DNA of 64,000 bases, from contig JAEWAQ010000001.1 of the NCBI GenBank assembly GCA_023391635.1, positions 27,811 through 91,810 on the forward strand, written 5' to 3'. The translations under genes and the position numbers were made by a program. The stretch comes from Bacillota bacterium (lineage in GTDB: Bacteria; Bacillota; Bacilli; Paenibacillales; Paenibacillaceae). Position 1 is the stretch's first letter. Each line of letters opens with the position of its first letter. Positions 24,952-33,556 of the stretch are shown here, one piece after another. The notes under the pieces were generated by a model. The model did not search any database. It worked only from the letters and a program-made list of their open reading frames with translations, and was not told where the DNA came from.

Positions 24952-26019
24952 TTGAAAAAAACGGTACCGAAAGATAAACCTTTCATCTACGACCTCTCTC
25001 TGGAGGAGTTGCAAGATTGGGTGAAGGAACAGGGCGAGCCCGCTTTCCGCGCCGGCCAAATTTACGAATGGCTGTATGTGAAGCGCGCCCAATCGTTCGA
25101 AGAAATGACCAACCTGTCCAAGCCGCTCCGGGCCAAGCTGCAAGCGTGCTTCGACTTCGTGACGCTGACGGAGATCGCCAAATTTTCGTCCAAGGACGGC
25201 ACCGTCAAATTTTTGTTCCAGCTGCATGACGGCCATGCGGTCGAAACCGTGCTCATGCGACACAACTACGGCAACAGCGTGTGCGTGACAACACAGGTTG
25301 GCTGTCGGATTGGATGTACATTCTGTGCCTCAACGCTGGGGGGCTTGAAGCGCGACCTGACGCCGGGAGAGATCGTGGCGCAGGTAGTGAAGTGCCAGCA
25401 GTTGCTTGATCCGGAGGATCAGCGGGTGTCCAGCATCGTCATCATGGGCATCGGCGAACCTTTCGAAAATTACGATGCGACGATGAAGTTTCTGCGAACG
25501 ATGATTCATCCGAAGGGGCTCAACATCGGCGCTCGCCATATTACGGTATCGACGAGCGGCATCGTCCCCAGCATCTATAAATTCGCGGACGAAGACATGC
25601 AGATCAATCTCGCGATTTCCATCCATGCGCCCAACGACGCGCTGCGGTCAAGGCTGATGCCGGTCAACCGCCGTTATCCGTTCAACGAAGTGATGGATGC
25701 CATTCGATATTATATAGATAAGACGGGACGCAGAGTGACGTTCGAGTATGCGTTGATCGGCGGCGTCAACGACCGGCCGGAGCACGCCGAAGAGCTGGCG
25801 GGCGTACTGCAAGGCATGTTGTGCCACGTCAACCTGATCCCGGTCAACTACGTACCGGAGCGGGATTATGTACGTACGCCGCGCGACGATATATTCGAGT
25901 TCCAGCGCATATTGGTGCGGAAGAACGTCAATGCGACGATACGCCGGGAGCAGGGCCACGATATTGCCGCGGCGTGCGGGCAATTGCGGGCCAAACATAT
26001 GGAAGCGACGACGGGGTGA
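24952..26019 (+). CDS. rlmN: 23S rRNA (adenine-2503-C2)-methyltransferase
   Basis: A radical-SAM enzyme of about 355 residues that methylates A2503 of 23S rRNA and also A37 of some tRNAs. The cluster motif is CRIGCTFC, with GGLKRDLTPGEI after it. Methyl-transfer cysteines fit GHDIAAACGQLRAKH near the C-terminus. The SAM-binding GIGEPFENYD block and the HITVSTSGIVP block are present. TTG 24952 is favoured because GGTGGTG lies 7 bases upstream; ATG 24937 has no ribosome-binding site. A TATGATAAAAT stretch at 24919-24929 may be a -10 for a separate promoter. The stop overlaps the prpC ribosome-binding site. Confidence 0.93.
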   Translation: MKKTVPKDKPFIYDLSLEELQDWVKEQGEPAFRAGQIYEWLYVKRAQSFEEMTNLSKPLRAKLQACFDFVTLTEIAKFSSKDGTVKFLFQLHDGHAVETVLMRHNYGNSVCVTTQVGCRIGCTFCASTLGGLKRDLTPGEIVAQVVKCQQLLDPEDQRVSSIVIMGIGEPFENYDATMKFLRTMIHPKGLNIGARHITVSTSGIVPSIYKFADEDMQINLAISIHAPNDALRSRLMPVNRRYPFNEVMDAIRYYIDKTGRRVTFEYALIGGVNDRPEHAEELAGVLQGMLCHVNLIPVNYVPERDYVRTPRDDIFEFQRILVRKNVNATIRREQGHDIAAACGQLRAKHMEATTG

Positions 26020-26023
26020 TGCT

Positions 26024-26788
26024 GTGAGAGCGGCTTGGAGAACGCATGTCGGCAATGTGCGTCAAGTGAACGAAGATCGGGTATGGTGCGGGGAACTGCC
26101 GGGCGGCTGGACGGCTGCCGTCGTGGCGGACGGCATGGGCGGACATAAGGCGGGCGATGTGGCAAGCGAGCTTGCGGTCGGCTGTCTGGAGGACGCCTTG
26201 CAGTTCTGGAACCCGTCAGCGGAGGCGGAGGAAGGCATCCAGTCGCTGCATGAGATGATTCGCAAGGCGAACAAGGTCGTGTTCGAAACGGCATCGTTGA
26301 ACGAGCAATATCACAACATGGGGACAACGGTCGTCGCGGCGATCGTTAGCCCGAACGGTGGATGGATCGGACACGTCGGAGACAGCCGCATCTATCGACT
26401 CCGTCAAGGCGTTCTGGAACAGCTGACAGAGGATCATACCGTCATCAACGAGTTGTCCAAGGCCGGACAGCTAACGCCGGATGAAGCGGCTCGCCATCCG
26501 CTGCGCCACGCGATTACCCGATCGGTCGGCACGGACAAGGATGTGAAAGCCGATGTGGCGGTCATCGACTGGCAGCCGGGAGATCGCCTGCTGCTCTGCA
26601 GCGACGGCCTCAGCAACATGGTCGAAGATAAGCTGCTTGAGATGACGCTCAGCCAGCCGGGAGCGGTCCTGGAGGATACGGCCGACCGCCTGGTGGAGAT
26701 GGCGCTTGACGCGGGCGGCGATGATAACGTAACGATCGTAATCGTCGAAGACGGCAACGCTGCCGCCTCGGAAGGAGAGTCGTCATGA
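26024..26788 (+). CDS. prpC: PP2C-type serine/threonine protein phosphatase
   Basis: A 254-residue PPM-family phosphatase that reverses phosphorylation by the PASTA kinase encoded next. Metal-binding motifs: VRQVNEDRVW, VADGMGGHKAGDVAS, MGTTVVAA, IGHVGDSRIYRL, EDHTVINEL, LLCSDGLSNMV and GGDDNVTIVIVE. GTG 26024 is the start: GGGGTGAT, overlapping the rlmN stop, is the ribosome-binding site, and the family N-terminus (THVGNVRQVNED) begins nine codons later. It overlaps prkC by four bases. Confidence 0.94.
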   Translation: MRAAWRTHVGNVRQVNEDRVWCGELPGGWTAAVVADGMGGHKAGDVASELAVGCLEDALQFWNPSAEAEEGIQSLHEMIRKANKVVFETASLNEQYHNMGTTVVAAIVSPNGGWIGHVGDSRIYRLRQGVLEQLTEDHTVINELSKAGQLTPDEAARHPLRHAITRSVGTDKDVKADVAVIDWQPGDRLLLCSDGLSNMVEDKLLEMTLSQPGAVLEDTADRLVEMALDAGGDDNVTIVIVEDGNAAASEGESS

Positions 26789-28902
26789 TCGGACAAACGC
26801 TGGGCGGACGTTACGAACTGCTGGCTCGCATCGGCGGAGGCGGCATGGCGCTCGTCTACAAGGCGCGGGATAATCTGCTGAATCGATACGTGGCTGTCAA
26901 AGTGCTTCGTCAGCAATTCATGCATGATGAAGATTTCATCCGGCGGTTCAATCGCGAGGCGCAGGCCGCTGCATCGTTGTCGCATCCCAACATCGTCAGT
27001 ATTTACGATGTCGGCCAGGACGCGGACACGCACTATATCGTGATGGAATACGTAGACGGTGCGAACTTGAACGAAATTATCCGCGAGAGAGCGCCGCTGC
27101 AGTCGGAGGAGGCCGTTAAGATCGCCTCCCAAATTTGCGACGCGCTGGACCATGCCCATTATAACCAAATCATACATCGCGATATCAAGCCGCATAACAT
27201 TCTGATCGGCAACAACGGGCGGGTGAAGGTGACGGATTTCGGCATTGCCCGCGCCGTCACGTCTTCAACGATTACCCAGACCGGGTCCGTCATCGGTTCG
27301 GTCCATTATTTCTCCCCCGAGCATGCCAAAGGCGTGGCGGCCGGAGAGAAGTCGGACATCTATTCGCTGGGCATCGTGCTGTACCAGATGCTGACCGGCC
27401 GATTGCCGTTTCTGGGCGAGAGTCCGATCAGCGTGGCGCTCAAGCATTTGCAGGAGTCGTTCGAGCAGCCGCGCAAAGTCAATCCGTATATTCCGCAGAG
27501 CGTGGAAAATATCATCCTGCGCGCCATGCGCAAAAATCCGCAGGAACGCTATGCGTCCGCGCAGCAGATGCTTGCCGATCTCGAAACTTGCTTGCAGCCG
27601 GACCGGCTGAACGAGCCGCCGATCGTATTCGAAAGCGATGACGATTCGGAAGCGGACAAGACGCGCGTCATCCCGGCGATCCGGCCCGACATGCGGGACA
27701 CGATCGAGGCGCCTGCGGTAATGCCCGCGCACGATCAGCCGGACGTTCGCTGGAATTCCCGCGGCCTGGAGGAAGATCCCCCGAGGCGCCGCTGGATCGT
27801 GCCTACCGTGCTGGGCATATTGGCCGTGGCGCTGGTCGCGGTGCTGGTGTGGGCGGTGATGTTGCTGAAGCAGGAACTGAAGCCGAAGGACGTGCAAGTG
27901 CCCGATGTTATCAACATGAAATTGGCAGACGCCATGATCGAGATGGAGAACGCCGGCCTGAAGGTAGAAGAGCCGGTGTCCGAAGAATCGAGCAAGGATG
28001 TCGAAGCAGGCAGGGTCATCAAGCAATCGAAACAAGATATTGCCGTGCGGGTAGGTTCTTCGATCACATTGACCGTGAGCACGGGCCCCGATCTGCCCGA
28101 GATGCCGAAAGTGATCGACACCAAGCTGAAGGACGCAATCGCAGCGCTCGGCAAGCTGGGCGTCAATCCCGACAACATTATCCCGGACGAACAATTCGAC
28201 GAGAGCGAAGTCGGTACGGTGCTTGGCCAAAAGCCGGAAGAAGGCGAGAAATTCAATCCGGATACCGATAAGATCACTTTAACCGTCAGCAAAGGACAGG
28301 AAACGTTCCCGATGCCGAATCTGGTCGGCAAGACGGAGGAACAAGCCAAGGCAGAACTGGAAAAGAAAAACTTGAAGCTCAAGGACGGCAAACCGATCTA
28401 CGAATCGAGCTTTGAGACGCCTAAAGGCCAAGTATTTAAGCAATTCCCGGTAGAAGGGGATGAAACGGCGACTCCGGGCCTGGAAGTGACGCTGTATGTG
28501 AGCAGCGGGCCGCCGGAAGGCGCGAAGGAAGTGACGTGGAAATTCACGGAATATCCCGCGGTAGAAGGTCAGGAGAGCACGATCGAGTTCTTGTGCACGG
28601 ACGAAAAGGGCGAGAACCGGGCTTGTGGCACTTACAAGATCAAGCAAGCAACGACATTCCCCGTCACGTTGACTCTGCTGCCTGGCAAAGACGGCATGGT
28701 GACGGTCAAGCGCGACGGTCAAGTGCATGTCACGACGCCGGTGCCTTACGACGACGTTCCCGCCAACGTGAACGGTGAACCGCCAGCCGGACAAAGTTCG
28801 GAAGGGCCTCCGGCCTCCGATTCCGGTGATGGCGGCGGCCAAGGTCAAGCGAACAGCGGCGAGGGCCAGGAGCAAGGCCAAAGCCAAAGTGAGTCGCCAT
28901 GA
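26785..28902 (+). CDS. prkC: PASTA-domain serine/threonine protein kinase
   Basis: A 705-residue membrane kinase sensing muropeptides or lipid II. The cytosolic kinase domain (residues 8-270) has IGGGGMALVYKA, the catalytic loop IHRDIKPHNILIG, VTDFGIARA and the GSVHYFSPEHAKG activation loop. A transmembrane span is at about 336-357. Three PASTA repeats follow: VQVPDVINMKLADAMIEME, LPEMPKVIDTKLKDAI and FPMPNLVGKTEEQAKAEL. After these comes an unassigned beta-rich domain of about 80 residues and a low-complexity Gly/Gln/Ser tail. It is longer than B. subtilis PrkC mainly because of that tail. Confidence 0.94.
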   Translation: MIGQTLGGRYELLARIGGGGMALVYKARDNLLNRYVAVKVLRQQFMHDEDFIRRFNREAQAAASLSHPNIVSIYDVGQDADTHYIVMEYVDGANLNEIIRERAPLQSEEAVKIASQICDALDHAHYNQIIHRDIKPHNILIGNNGRVKVTDFGIARAVTSSTITQTGSVIGSVHYFSPEHAKGVAAGEKSDIYSLGIVLYQMLTGRLPFLGESPISVALKHLQESFEQPRKVNPYIPQSVENIILRAMRKNPQERYASAQQMLADLETCLQPDRLNEPPIVFESDDDSEADKTRVIPAIRPDMRDTIEAPAVMPAHDQPDVRWNSRGLEEDPPRRRWIVPTVLGILAVALVAVLVWAVMLLKQELKPKDVQVPDVINMKLADAMIEMENAGLKVEEPVSEESSKDVEAGRVIKQSKQDIAVRVGSSITLTVSTGPDLPEMPKVIDTKLKDAIAALGKLGVNPDNIIPDEQFDESEVGTVLGQKPEEGEKFNPDTDKITLTVSKGQETFPMPNLVGKTEEQAKAELEKKNLKLKDGKPIYESSFETPKGQVFKQFPVEGDETATPGLEVTLYVSSGPPEGAKEVTWKFTEYPAVEGQESTIEFLCTDEKGENRACGTYKIKQATTFPVTLTLLPGKDGMVTVKRDGQVHVTTPVPYDDVPANVNGEPPAGQSSEGPPASDSGDGGGQGQANSGEGQEQGQSQSESP

Positions 28903-28944
28903 GTCGCAGCAGCGTGATGCGCGGATCGAAGGAGACGCTCGCCG

Positions 28945-29850
28945 ATGCCTGAAGGGACGATCATGAAGGCGCTCAGCGGTTATTATTACGTACTGGACTC
29001 GCAGGACGGCCAGACCGTGCAATGCAGGGCAAGAGGAGTTTTCAAAATCAGGGGACAGTCGCCACTCGTGGGCGACCGCGTCCGTTATAAACCTACGGAG
29101 AACGGCGAAGGATCCGTCGAGGAAATGATGCCGCGCAGTACTGCGCTCATCCGTCCGCCGGTCGCCAACGCGGATTTGGCGGTGCTCGTCTTCTCCGTGA
29201 CCCATCCCTCACTGAATCTCGCATTGCTGGATAAATTTCTCGTCCATATCGAGCACGCCGGTCTCGATGCTTTGCTTGTCTGGACGAAGACCGACCGCAT
29301 ACCGACAGGCCCGGAAGGAGAAAACGCGCGCCGCGAGATCGACAGCGCCCGCCAGCTATATTCTTCTATCGGTTACGAGGTGTTGCTGACGAGCGCACAC
29401 AAGCAGCAAGGAATCGATAGCTTGCGGGACCGCCTTGCCGGGCACACCTCCGTCTTCGCCGGTCAATCCGGCGTAGGCAAGTCCTCGCTGCTGAACGCGC
29501 TTGTGCCTGGGCTTGACCTGCAGACGAGCGGCATCAGCGAGAAGCTGGGACGCGGCAAACATACGACCCGCCACGTGGAATTGATGGCGCTGGATAATGG
29601 CGCGCTTGTGGCGGATACGCCGGGCTTCAGCCAGCTTGATTTCGCCGAGCTTGGCATCGAGGAGATCGGCGGTTGCTTCCGCGAATTTCGCGCCTTGTCC
29701 GCGGCATGCAAATTTCGCGGTTGCACGCACATCCATGAACCGGACTGCGCTGTTCGAGAGGCGGTCGAGCAAGGGACGATCGCCGGAAGCCGTTACGATC
29801 ACTACGCCGGCTTCATGGCGGAATGCAAAGAGAAACCGCGGAGGTATTGA
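28945..29850 (+). CDS. rsgA: Ribosome small subunit-dependent GTPase RsgA
   Basis: A 301-residue circularly permuted GTPase that assists late 30S maturation. The order is an OB-fold (1-70: MPEGTIMKALSGYYYVLD), then G4 (WTKTD), G1 (GQSGVGKSSLLNAL), G2/G3 (DTPGFS) and a zinc domain with CKFRGCTHIHEPDCAV. ATG 28945 has AAGGAG about 10 bases upstream and reproduces the family N-terminus. It is a PrkC substrate in B. subtilis, consistent with the neighbourhood, and is followed by rpe after one base. Confidence 0.94.
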   Translation: MPEGTIMKALSGYYYVLDSQDGQTVQCRARGVFKIRGQSPLVGDRVRYKPTENGEGSVEEMMPRSTALIRPPVANADLAVLVFSVTHPSLNLALLDKFLVHIEHAGLDALLVWTKTDRIPTGPEGENARREIDSARQLYSSIGYEVLLTSAHKQQGIDSLRDRLAGHTSVFAGQSGVGKSSLLNALVPGLDLQTSGISEKLGRGKHTTRHVELMALDNGALVADTPGFSQLDFAELGIEEIGGCFREFRALSAACKFRGCTHIHEPDCAVREAVEQGTIAGSRYDHYAGFMAECKEKPRRY

Positions 29851-29851
29851 G

Positions 29852-30499
29852 ATGTTGACGATAGCCCCATCCATACTCGCTGCTGATTTTGCCCGTCTGG
29901 GTGACGAGATCCGCAGCATCGAGGCGGCAGGCGCGGACTGGATCCATATCGATATGATGGACAACCGCTTCGTGCCCAACCTCACGTTCGGTCCGCCGGT
30001 CGTGCAGACGATCCGGCCCGTATCGAATCTGTTCTACGATGTGCACTTGATGACGGAGCATCCGGAAACGCTATTTCCAGCGTTGATCGACGCGGGGGCG
30101 GACGGCATTACCGTTCATGCGGAAGCATGCGTGCACCTGCATCGGACGGTGCATCAAATCCGGGAGCTCGGGAAGCAGGCGGGCGTCGCGTTAAATCCGC
30201 ATACGCCGCTTGCGGTGCTTGAACATGTGCTGGCAGACGTCGACCTGGTGTTGATCATGACGGTAAACCCAGGTTTCGGCGGTCAATCGTTCATCCACGG
30301 CATGGTGCCCAAGATCCGCGCTCTGCGCGATCGGTTGCACGAGATCGGAAAGCCGGACGTCCGCATTCAGGTTGACGGAGGCATTACGGATCGAACCGCC
30401 CCGCTTGTTCGGGAGGCGGGAGCTGACGTGCTTGTGGCGGGCAGTTACTTGTTCGGACATGCAGACCGCCGGGTGGCGGTCGACTCCTTGCGATCTTAA
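29852..30499 (+). CDS. rpe: Ribulose-phosphate 3-epimerase
   Basis: A 215-residue TIM-barrel metalloenzyme interconverting ribulose-5-phosphate and xylulose-5-phosphate in the pentose phosphate pathway. Visible motifs: IAPSILAADFARLG, WIHIDMMDNRFVPNLTFG (metal aspartate; the usual MDGxFVPN glycine is Asn here), DVHLMTEHPE, ALNPHTPL, MTVNPGFGGQSFI and the catalytic QVDGGITD near the end. ATG 29852 follows GGAGG. It is the last gene of the prpC-prkC-rsgA-rpe run; spoVM follows after a weak terminator. Confidence 0.93.
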   Translation: MLTIAPSILAADFARLGDEIRSIEAAGADWIHIDMMDNRFVPNLTFGPPVVQTIRPVSNLFYDVHLMTEHPETLFPALIDAGADGITVHAEACVHLHRTVHQIRELGKQAGVALNPHTPLAVLEHVLADVDLVLIMTVNPGFGGQSFIHGMVPKIRALRDRLHEIGKPDVRIQVDGGITDRTAPLVREAGADVLVAGSYLFGHADRRVAVDSLRS

Positions 30500-30507
30500 C
30501 GAAGCAG

Positions 30508-30549
30508 GCCGCTTTGCCCGTCTAATGAAGAGCAGGGCGGCATTTTTTT
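30508..30549 (+). terminator. Weak terminator candidate after rpe
   Basis: GCCGC (30508-30512) and GCGGC (30537-30541) can form a short stem, followed by seven T residues (30543-30549). The stem is short for the loop, so termination may be partial. Confidence 0.4.
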
Positions 30550-30593
30550 CGAAATGGGCTCCCCGAAATTGTGTTAGGACAAATTCCGTGCTG

Positions 30594-30601
30594 CATACAT
30601 T
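30594..30601 (+). promoter_or_regulatory. SigE-like -10 element (CATACATT) before spoVM
   Basis: CATACATT matches the sigma-E -10 consensus CATACANT and lies 38 bases before the spoVM start. B. subtilis spoVM is known to be sigma-E dependent. I do not see a convincing -35. Confidence 0.4.
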
Positions 30602-30638
30602 GAAGTAACAGCCGGAAAAGCCGGAGGAGGGATGGGAG

Positions 30639-30719
30639 ATGAAGTTTTACACCATCAAGCTGCCGCGATTTATCGGTGGCTTCGTCAAGGCGATTCTGAA
30701 TACGTTCCACAAAAACTGA
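30639..30719 (+). CDS. spoVM: Stage V sporulation protein M
   Basis: A 26-residue amphipathic peptide (MKFYTIKLPRFIGGFVKAIL then NTFHKN) that recognises the positive curvature of the forespore outer membrane, anchors the SpoIVA coat basement and inhibits FtsH. It is nearly identical in pattern to B. subtilis SpoVM, including the kink-forming Pro9. GGAGGAGGG and GGGAG precede the ATG. Its position between rpe and rpmB is conserved. It is a firm marker of an endospore-former. Below common size cut-offs, it is easily missed by gene callers. Confidence 0.95.
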   Translation: MKFYTIKLPRFIGGFVKAILNTFHKN

Positions 30720-30771
30720 TGCCCCGATTCCGGCAGCGGTACCGCGCTATGTCATTCGAATCGCGTACAAA

Positions 30772-30825
30772 AAAGGGCTCGCCGTGCAGCGTCCGTTCTT
30801 CGCCGGATCTGCCCGTGAGCCCTTT
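30772..30825. terminator. Terminator between convergent spoVM and rpmB
   Basis: AAAGGGCTC (30772-30780) pairs with GAGCCCTTT (30817-30825). On the minus strand the stem is followed by a T-run (A-run at 30769-30774 on plus), so it mainly serves rpmB. Confidence 0.65.
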
Positions 30826-30849
30826 CGACTGTCCATTCGTGCTATAGCC

Positions 30850-31038
30850 TTATACGCGCGTCACTTTGCCGGACTTCAGGGCGCGGGTGCTCACATATAC
30901 GCGTTTCGGCTTGCCATTCACCAAAATGCGAACTTTCTGCACGTTAACCCCCCAAGCGCGGCGGTTATGGTTGTTGGCGTGAGAAACATGATTGCCGGAA
31001 CCCGGTTTCTTTCCCGTAATGTAACATTTGCGAGCCAT
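30850..31038 (-). CDS. rpmB: 50S ribosomal protein L28
   Basis: A 62-residue basic ribosomal protein near the E site of the large subunit. It starts MARKCYITGKKPGSGNHVSH, with the conserved NNHNRRAW and LNGKPKRVYVSTRALKSG-type region (here VNGKPKRVYVSTRALKSGK). Only one cysteine is present, so this is the zinc-free form. GGGAGGTGG precedes the ATG on the minus strand. It stands alone between spoVM and yloU, which is the usual Bacilli arrangement. Confidence 0.95.
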   Translation of the reverse strand: MARKCYITGKKPGSGNHVSHANNHNRRAWGVNVQKVRILVNGKPKRVYVSTRALKSGKVTRV

Positions 31039-31079
31039 TCAATCCACCTCCCTACCGATCACCTTGCAAACACCACATT

Positions 31080-31109
31080 ATCATATCACAGTTGGCAATA
31101 ACGGCGCAA
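31080..31109 (-). promoter_or_regulatory. Putative sigma-A promoter for rpmB
   Basis: On the minus strand: -35 TTGCGC (31104-31109), 18-base spacer, -10 TATGAT (31080-31085). Confidence 0.5.
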
Positions 31110-31185
31110 CGAATAATTGATGTCGTTCCGATGCCGGGCGATGGCCGCAAATTGACGATTTGTGACGCTATGCGGAGGAAACAGC

Positions 31186-31214
31186 TTCAAACTCCCGATC
31201 ATTTATAGTACAAT
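31186..31214 (+). promoter_or_regulatory. Putative sigma-A promoter for the yloU-yloV-recG operon
   Basis: -35 TTCAAA (31186-31191), 17-base spacer, -10 TACAAT (31209-31214), 42 bases before yloU. Confidence 0.5.
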
Positions 31215-31255
31215 GATGGAAAGTCCATAATACTGACATAGAGGAGTGAATTTCC

Positions 31256-31615
31256 ATGCCGATCCAATTGGCGACAGAGAACGGGAAAATCGAAGTGGCC
31301 GATCAGGTGATCGCCGTAATCGCGGGTTCGGCGGCGATGGATTGTTATGGACTGATTGGCATGGCTTCACGCAAAGGCCTGAAGGACGGTATCGCCGAAC
31401 TGCTCGGCCGGGAGAACCTCACTCGCGGGGTGGAAGTCCGGCGCGACAGCGATAAGATCCATCTGGACCTGTACGTCATCGTCAGTTACGGTACGAAAAT
31501 TTCCGAAGTAGCCCACAACATTCAATCGAAAGTCAAATACGTATTGGAAGAGGTCGTCGGGCTGAAAGTCGATTTCGTCAACATCAACGTTCAAGGCGTG
31601 CGAGTGATCAAGTAA
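31256..31615 (+). CDS. yloU: Asp23/Gls24 family protein (YloU)
   Basis: A 119-residue Asp23-family protein equivalent by position and sequence to B. subtilis YloU. It shows ADQVIAVIAGSAAMDCYGL, then LYVIVSYGTKISEVAHNIQ and the C-terminal VDFVNINVQGVRVIK strand. Its role is unknown, but it is regularly encoded directly before the DhaL-domain protein YloV. AGGAG precedes the ATG. Compared with the paralogue at 781 it lacks the acidic C-terminal tail. Confidence 0.9.
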   Translation: MPIQLATENGKIEVADQVIAVIAGSAAMDCYGLIGMASRKGLKDGIAELLGRENLTRGVEVRRDSDKIHLDLYVIVSYGTKISEVAHNIQSKVKYVLEEVVGLKVDFVNINVQGVRVIK

Positions 31616-31673
31616 TGTTCCGTCAGGTACTGCTCACAATGCCGAAGGCATCGTAGGAAGGAGACTGTCAGTT

Positions 31674-33515
31674 TTGAATAGACGCCAGATGAACGGCACG
31701 GATTGGACGGCGATGGTGCAGGCAGGCGCGGCGCGATTGTCCGCCAGCGAAAACCACATCAACGCCTTGAATGTATTTCCGGTCCCGGACGGGGATACCG
31801 GTACCAATATGAATTTAACGATGGCGGCGGGGATGGCCGAATTGTCCCGCAGGCCGTCGGATGACATCGGACAGGCTGCCGAAGCGTTGTCCAAAGGACT
31901 TCTTATGGGCGCGCGCGGCAATTCCGGAGTCATCTTGTCCCAGTTGTTCCGCGGATTCTCCCGGGCGGCGGCGGGAGAGCGCGAGCTGAATGTAGTCCAA
32001 TTCGCCAATGCCTTGCAACAGGGAGTTGATACCGCTTACAAGGCCGTGGTCAAACCCGTCGAAGGAACGATTCTGACCGTTGCCAGGGAAACGGCTAAGC
32101 ATGCGGTGCAGACGGCACGCCGAACGACCGATCTGGCTGCGCTGATGGAGGAAATATTGGCGAAAGCTTCCGAGACGCTGGCGCGAACGCCAGACATGCT
32201 GCCCGTGTTAAAGCAGGTAGGCGTCGTCGATTCCGGCGGCCAGGGACTCGTCTGTCTATACGAAGGTTTTTACGCTTATTTGTCTGGTTCGGCGCCAGAC
32301 GATTTGACCGCACAGACGGCGAAGCCTGCCGCCGCTGCGTCGACAACGGCATCGGTAACGGCCGCACCTGCAGCTGTCGTGCATGGGACCGTTCTGGCAC
32401 AATCACGATTGGATACGGATAGCATCGTGTTTCCTTACGACATGGAGTTTTTCATTCATCGTACCTCCGCCGCCAGGTTTGCTTATGACGAACAGTCGTT
32501 CCGGCAGCAACTGGAGAGGGACGGAGATTCGATCATTCTGATCGAAGACGGCGTCGTCGTGAAGGTGCATGTGCACAGCCGCCGCCCGGGCGACGTCCTG
32601 AACGCAGCCACGGCGCTCGGGGAGCTGACGCATCTGCATATTCTGAATATGCGGGAACAGCATCGGGACTTGCTGCAGGCAGCAAGCCATCCTGTCGCTT
32701 CGGCAACCTCCGCGGCGCCGGCGTTTCGCATGCAGCAGGAGGAGGGCGAAGCGCTCGGGCTGGAAGCCGCATCCGGCATTACGGCTGCAGACTACGTATT
32801 GCCGGAAGTCGCGGCCTCTCCGGAGAGCATCCCGAATCCGGACGTCTATGAGCTTGCGGCATACGGCATCGTGGCGGTCAGCACGGGCGATGGCAATGCC
32901 GAGCTATTCCGCAGTCTCGGCGTAGACGTGGTGCTGTCCGGCGGCCAGAGCATGAATCCGAGCACGGAGGATCTGCTCGGCGCGCTGCATTCGCTTTCCG
33001 CTCAGACGCTGCTCGTGCTGCCGAACAATCCGAATATCGTCATGGCGGCCAAACAAGCGGCTGAGCTTGCGGAGCGACCGGTTCGCGTGCTGCCGACGCG
33101 GTCGATCCCGCAGGGGTTGGCGGCGATGCTCGCTTTCCGGGAAGACGAATCGGAATCCGTGAACGCGGAGCGCATGACACAGGCGTTCGAGCGCGTGTTG
33201 TCGGGCGCCGTTACGCAAGCCGTCAGGGACAGCCAGATGGACGGCATCCGGATAGCTGCCGGCGAATACATCGGCATTCTCGACAAGACGATCGTCGCCT
33301 CCGCGTCAACCGCCGAAGAAGCCGGACGCCTGTTGCTCGAACGGATGCTCGGCCAAGGCGGCGAGATCGTGACGATCTTGACCGGAGCGGAAACGGATGA
33401 TGCGCAGACCGCGGGGCTGGCCTCCTGGCTTGGCGGGCAATATCCCGATATCGAAGTGGAAATTCACGAAGGCGGTCAGTCGTTATACCCGTATCTGATT
33501 GCGGTAGATCCCTAG
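31674..33515 (+). CDS. fakA: DhaL-domain fatty acid kinase subunit (FakA/YloV-like)
   Basis: A 613-residue FakA/YloV protein. In staphylococci FakA phosphorylates fatty acids presented by FakB (DegV) proteins. The N-terminal DhaL nucleotide-binding domain (1-200) has VFPVPDGDTGTNMNLTM and GARGNSGVILSQ, the DxDxD-type metal ligands and serine-rich loop. The middle domain (about 250-340) contains EFFIHRT and VVKVHVHS. The C-terminal DegV-like half spans about 385-610. TTG 31674 is the start, with GGAAGGAG about 10 bases upstream. A DegV gene lies 42 bases downstream, giving a likely A/B pair. Assignment of the enzymatic role is by family. Confidence 0.88.
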   Translation: MNRRQMNGTDWTAMVQAGAARLSASENHINALNVFPVPDGDTGTNMNLTMAAGMAELSRRPSDDIGQAAEALSKGLLMGARGNSGVILSQLFRGFSRAAAGERELNVVQFANALQQGVDTAYKAVVKPVEGTILTVARETAKHAVQTARRTTDLAALMEEILAKASETLARTPDMLPVLKQVGVVDSGGQGLVCLYEGFYAYLSGSAPDDLTAQTAKPAAAASTTASVTAAPAAVVHGTVLAQSRLDTDSIVFPYDMEFFIHRTSAARFAYDEQSFRQQLERDGDSIILIEDGVVVKVHVHSRRPGDVLNAATALGELTHLHILNMREQHRDLLQAASHPVASATSAAPAFRMQQEEGEALGLEAASGITAADYVLPEVAASPESIPNPDVYELAAYGIVAVSTGDGNAELFRSLGVDVVLSGGQSMNPSTEDLLGALHSLSAQTLLVLPNNPNIVMAAKQAAELAERPVRVLPTRSIPQGLAAMLAFREDESESVNAERMTQAFERVLSGAVTQAVRDSQMDGIRIAAGEYIGILDKTIVASASTAEEAGRLLLERMLGQGGEIVTILTGAETDDAQTAGLASWLGGQYPDIEVEIHEGGQSLYPYLIAVDP

Positions 33516-33556
33516 CGAGTCGATGGCCAGACCTATAAGAAGGAGAGGTTGCGTTC

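Noticed and set aside
30721..30850. An additional coding frame between spoVM and rpmB
   Set aside because: The stretch is occupied by the shared terminator and has no start signal.
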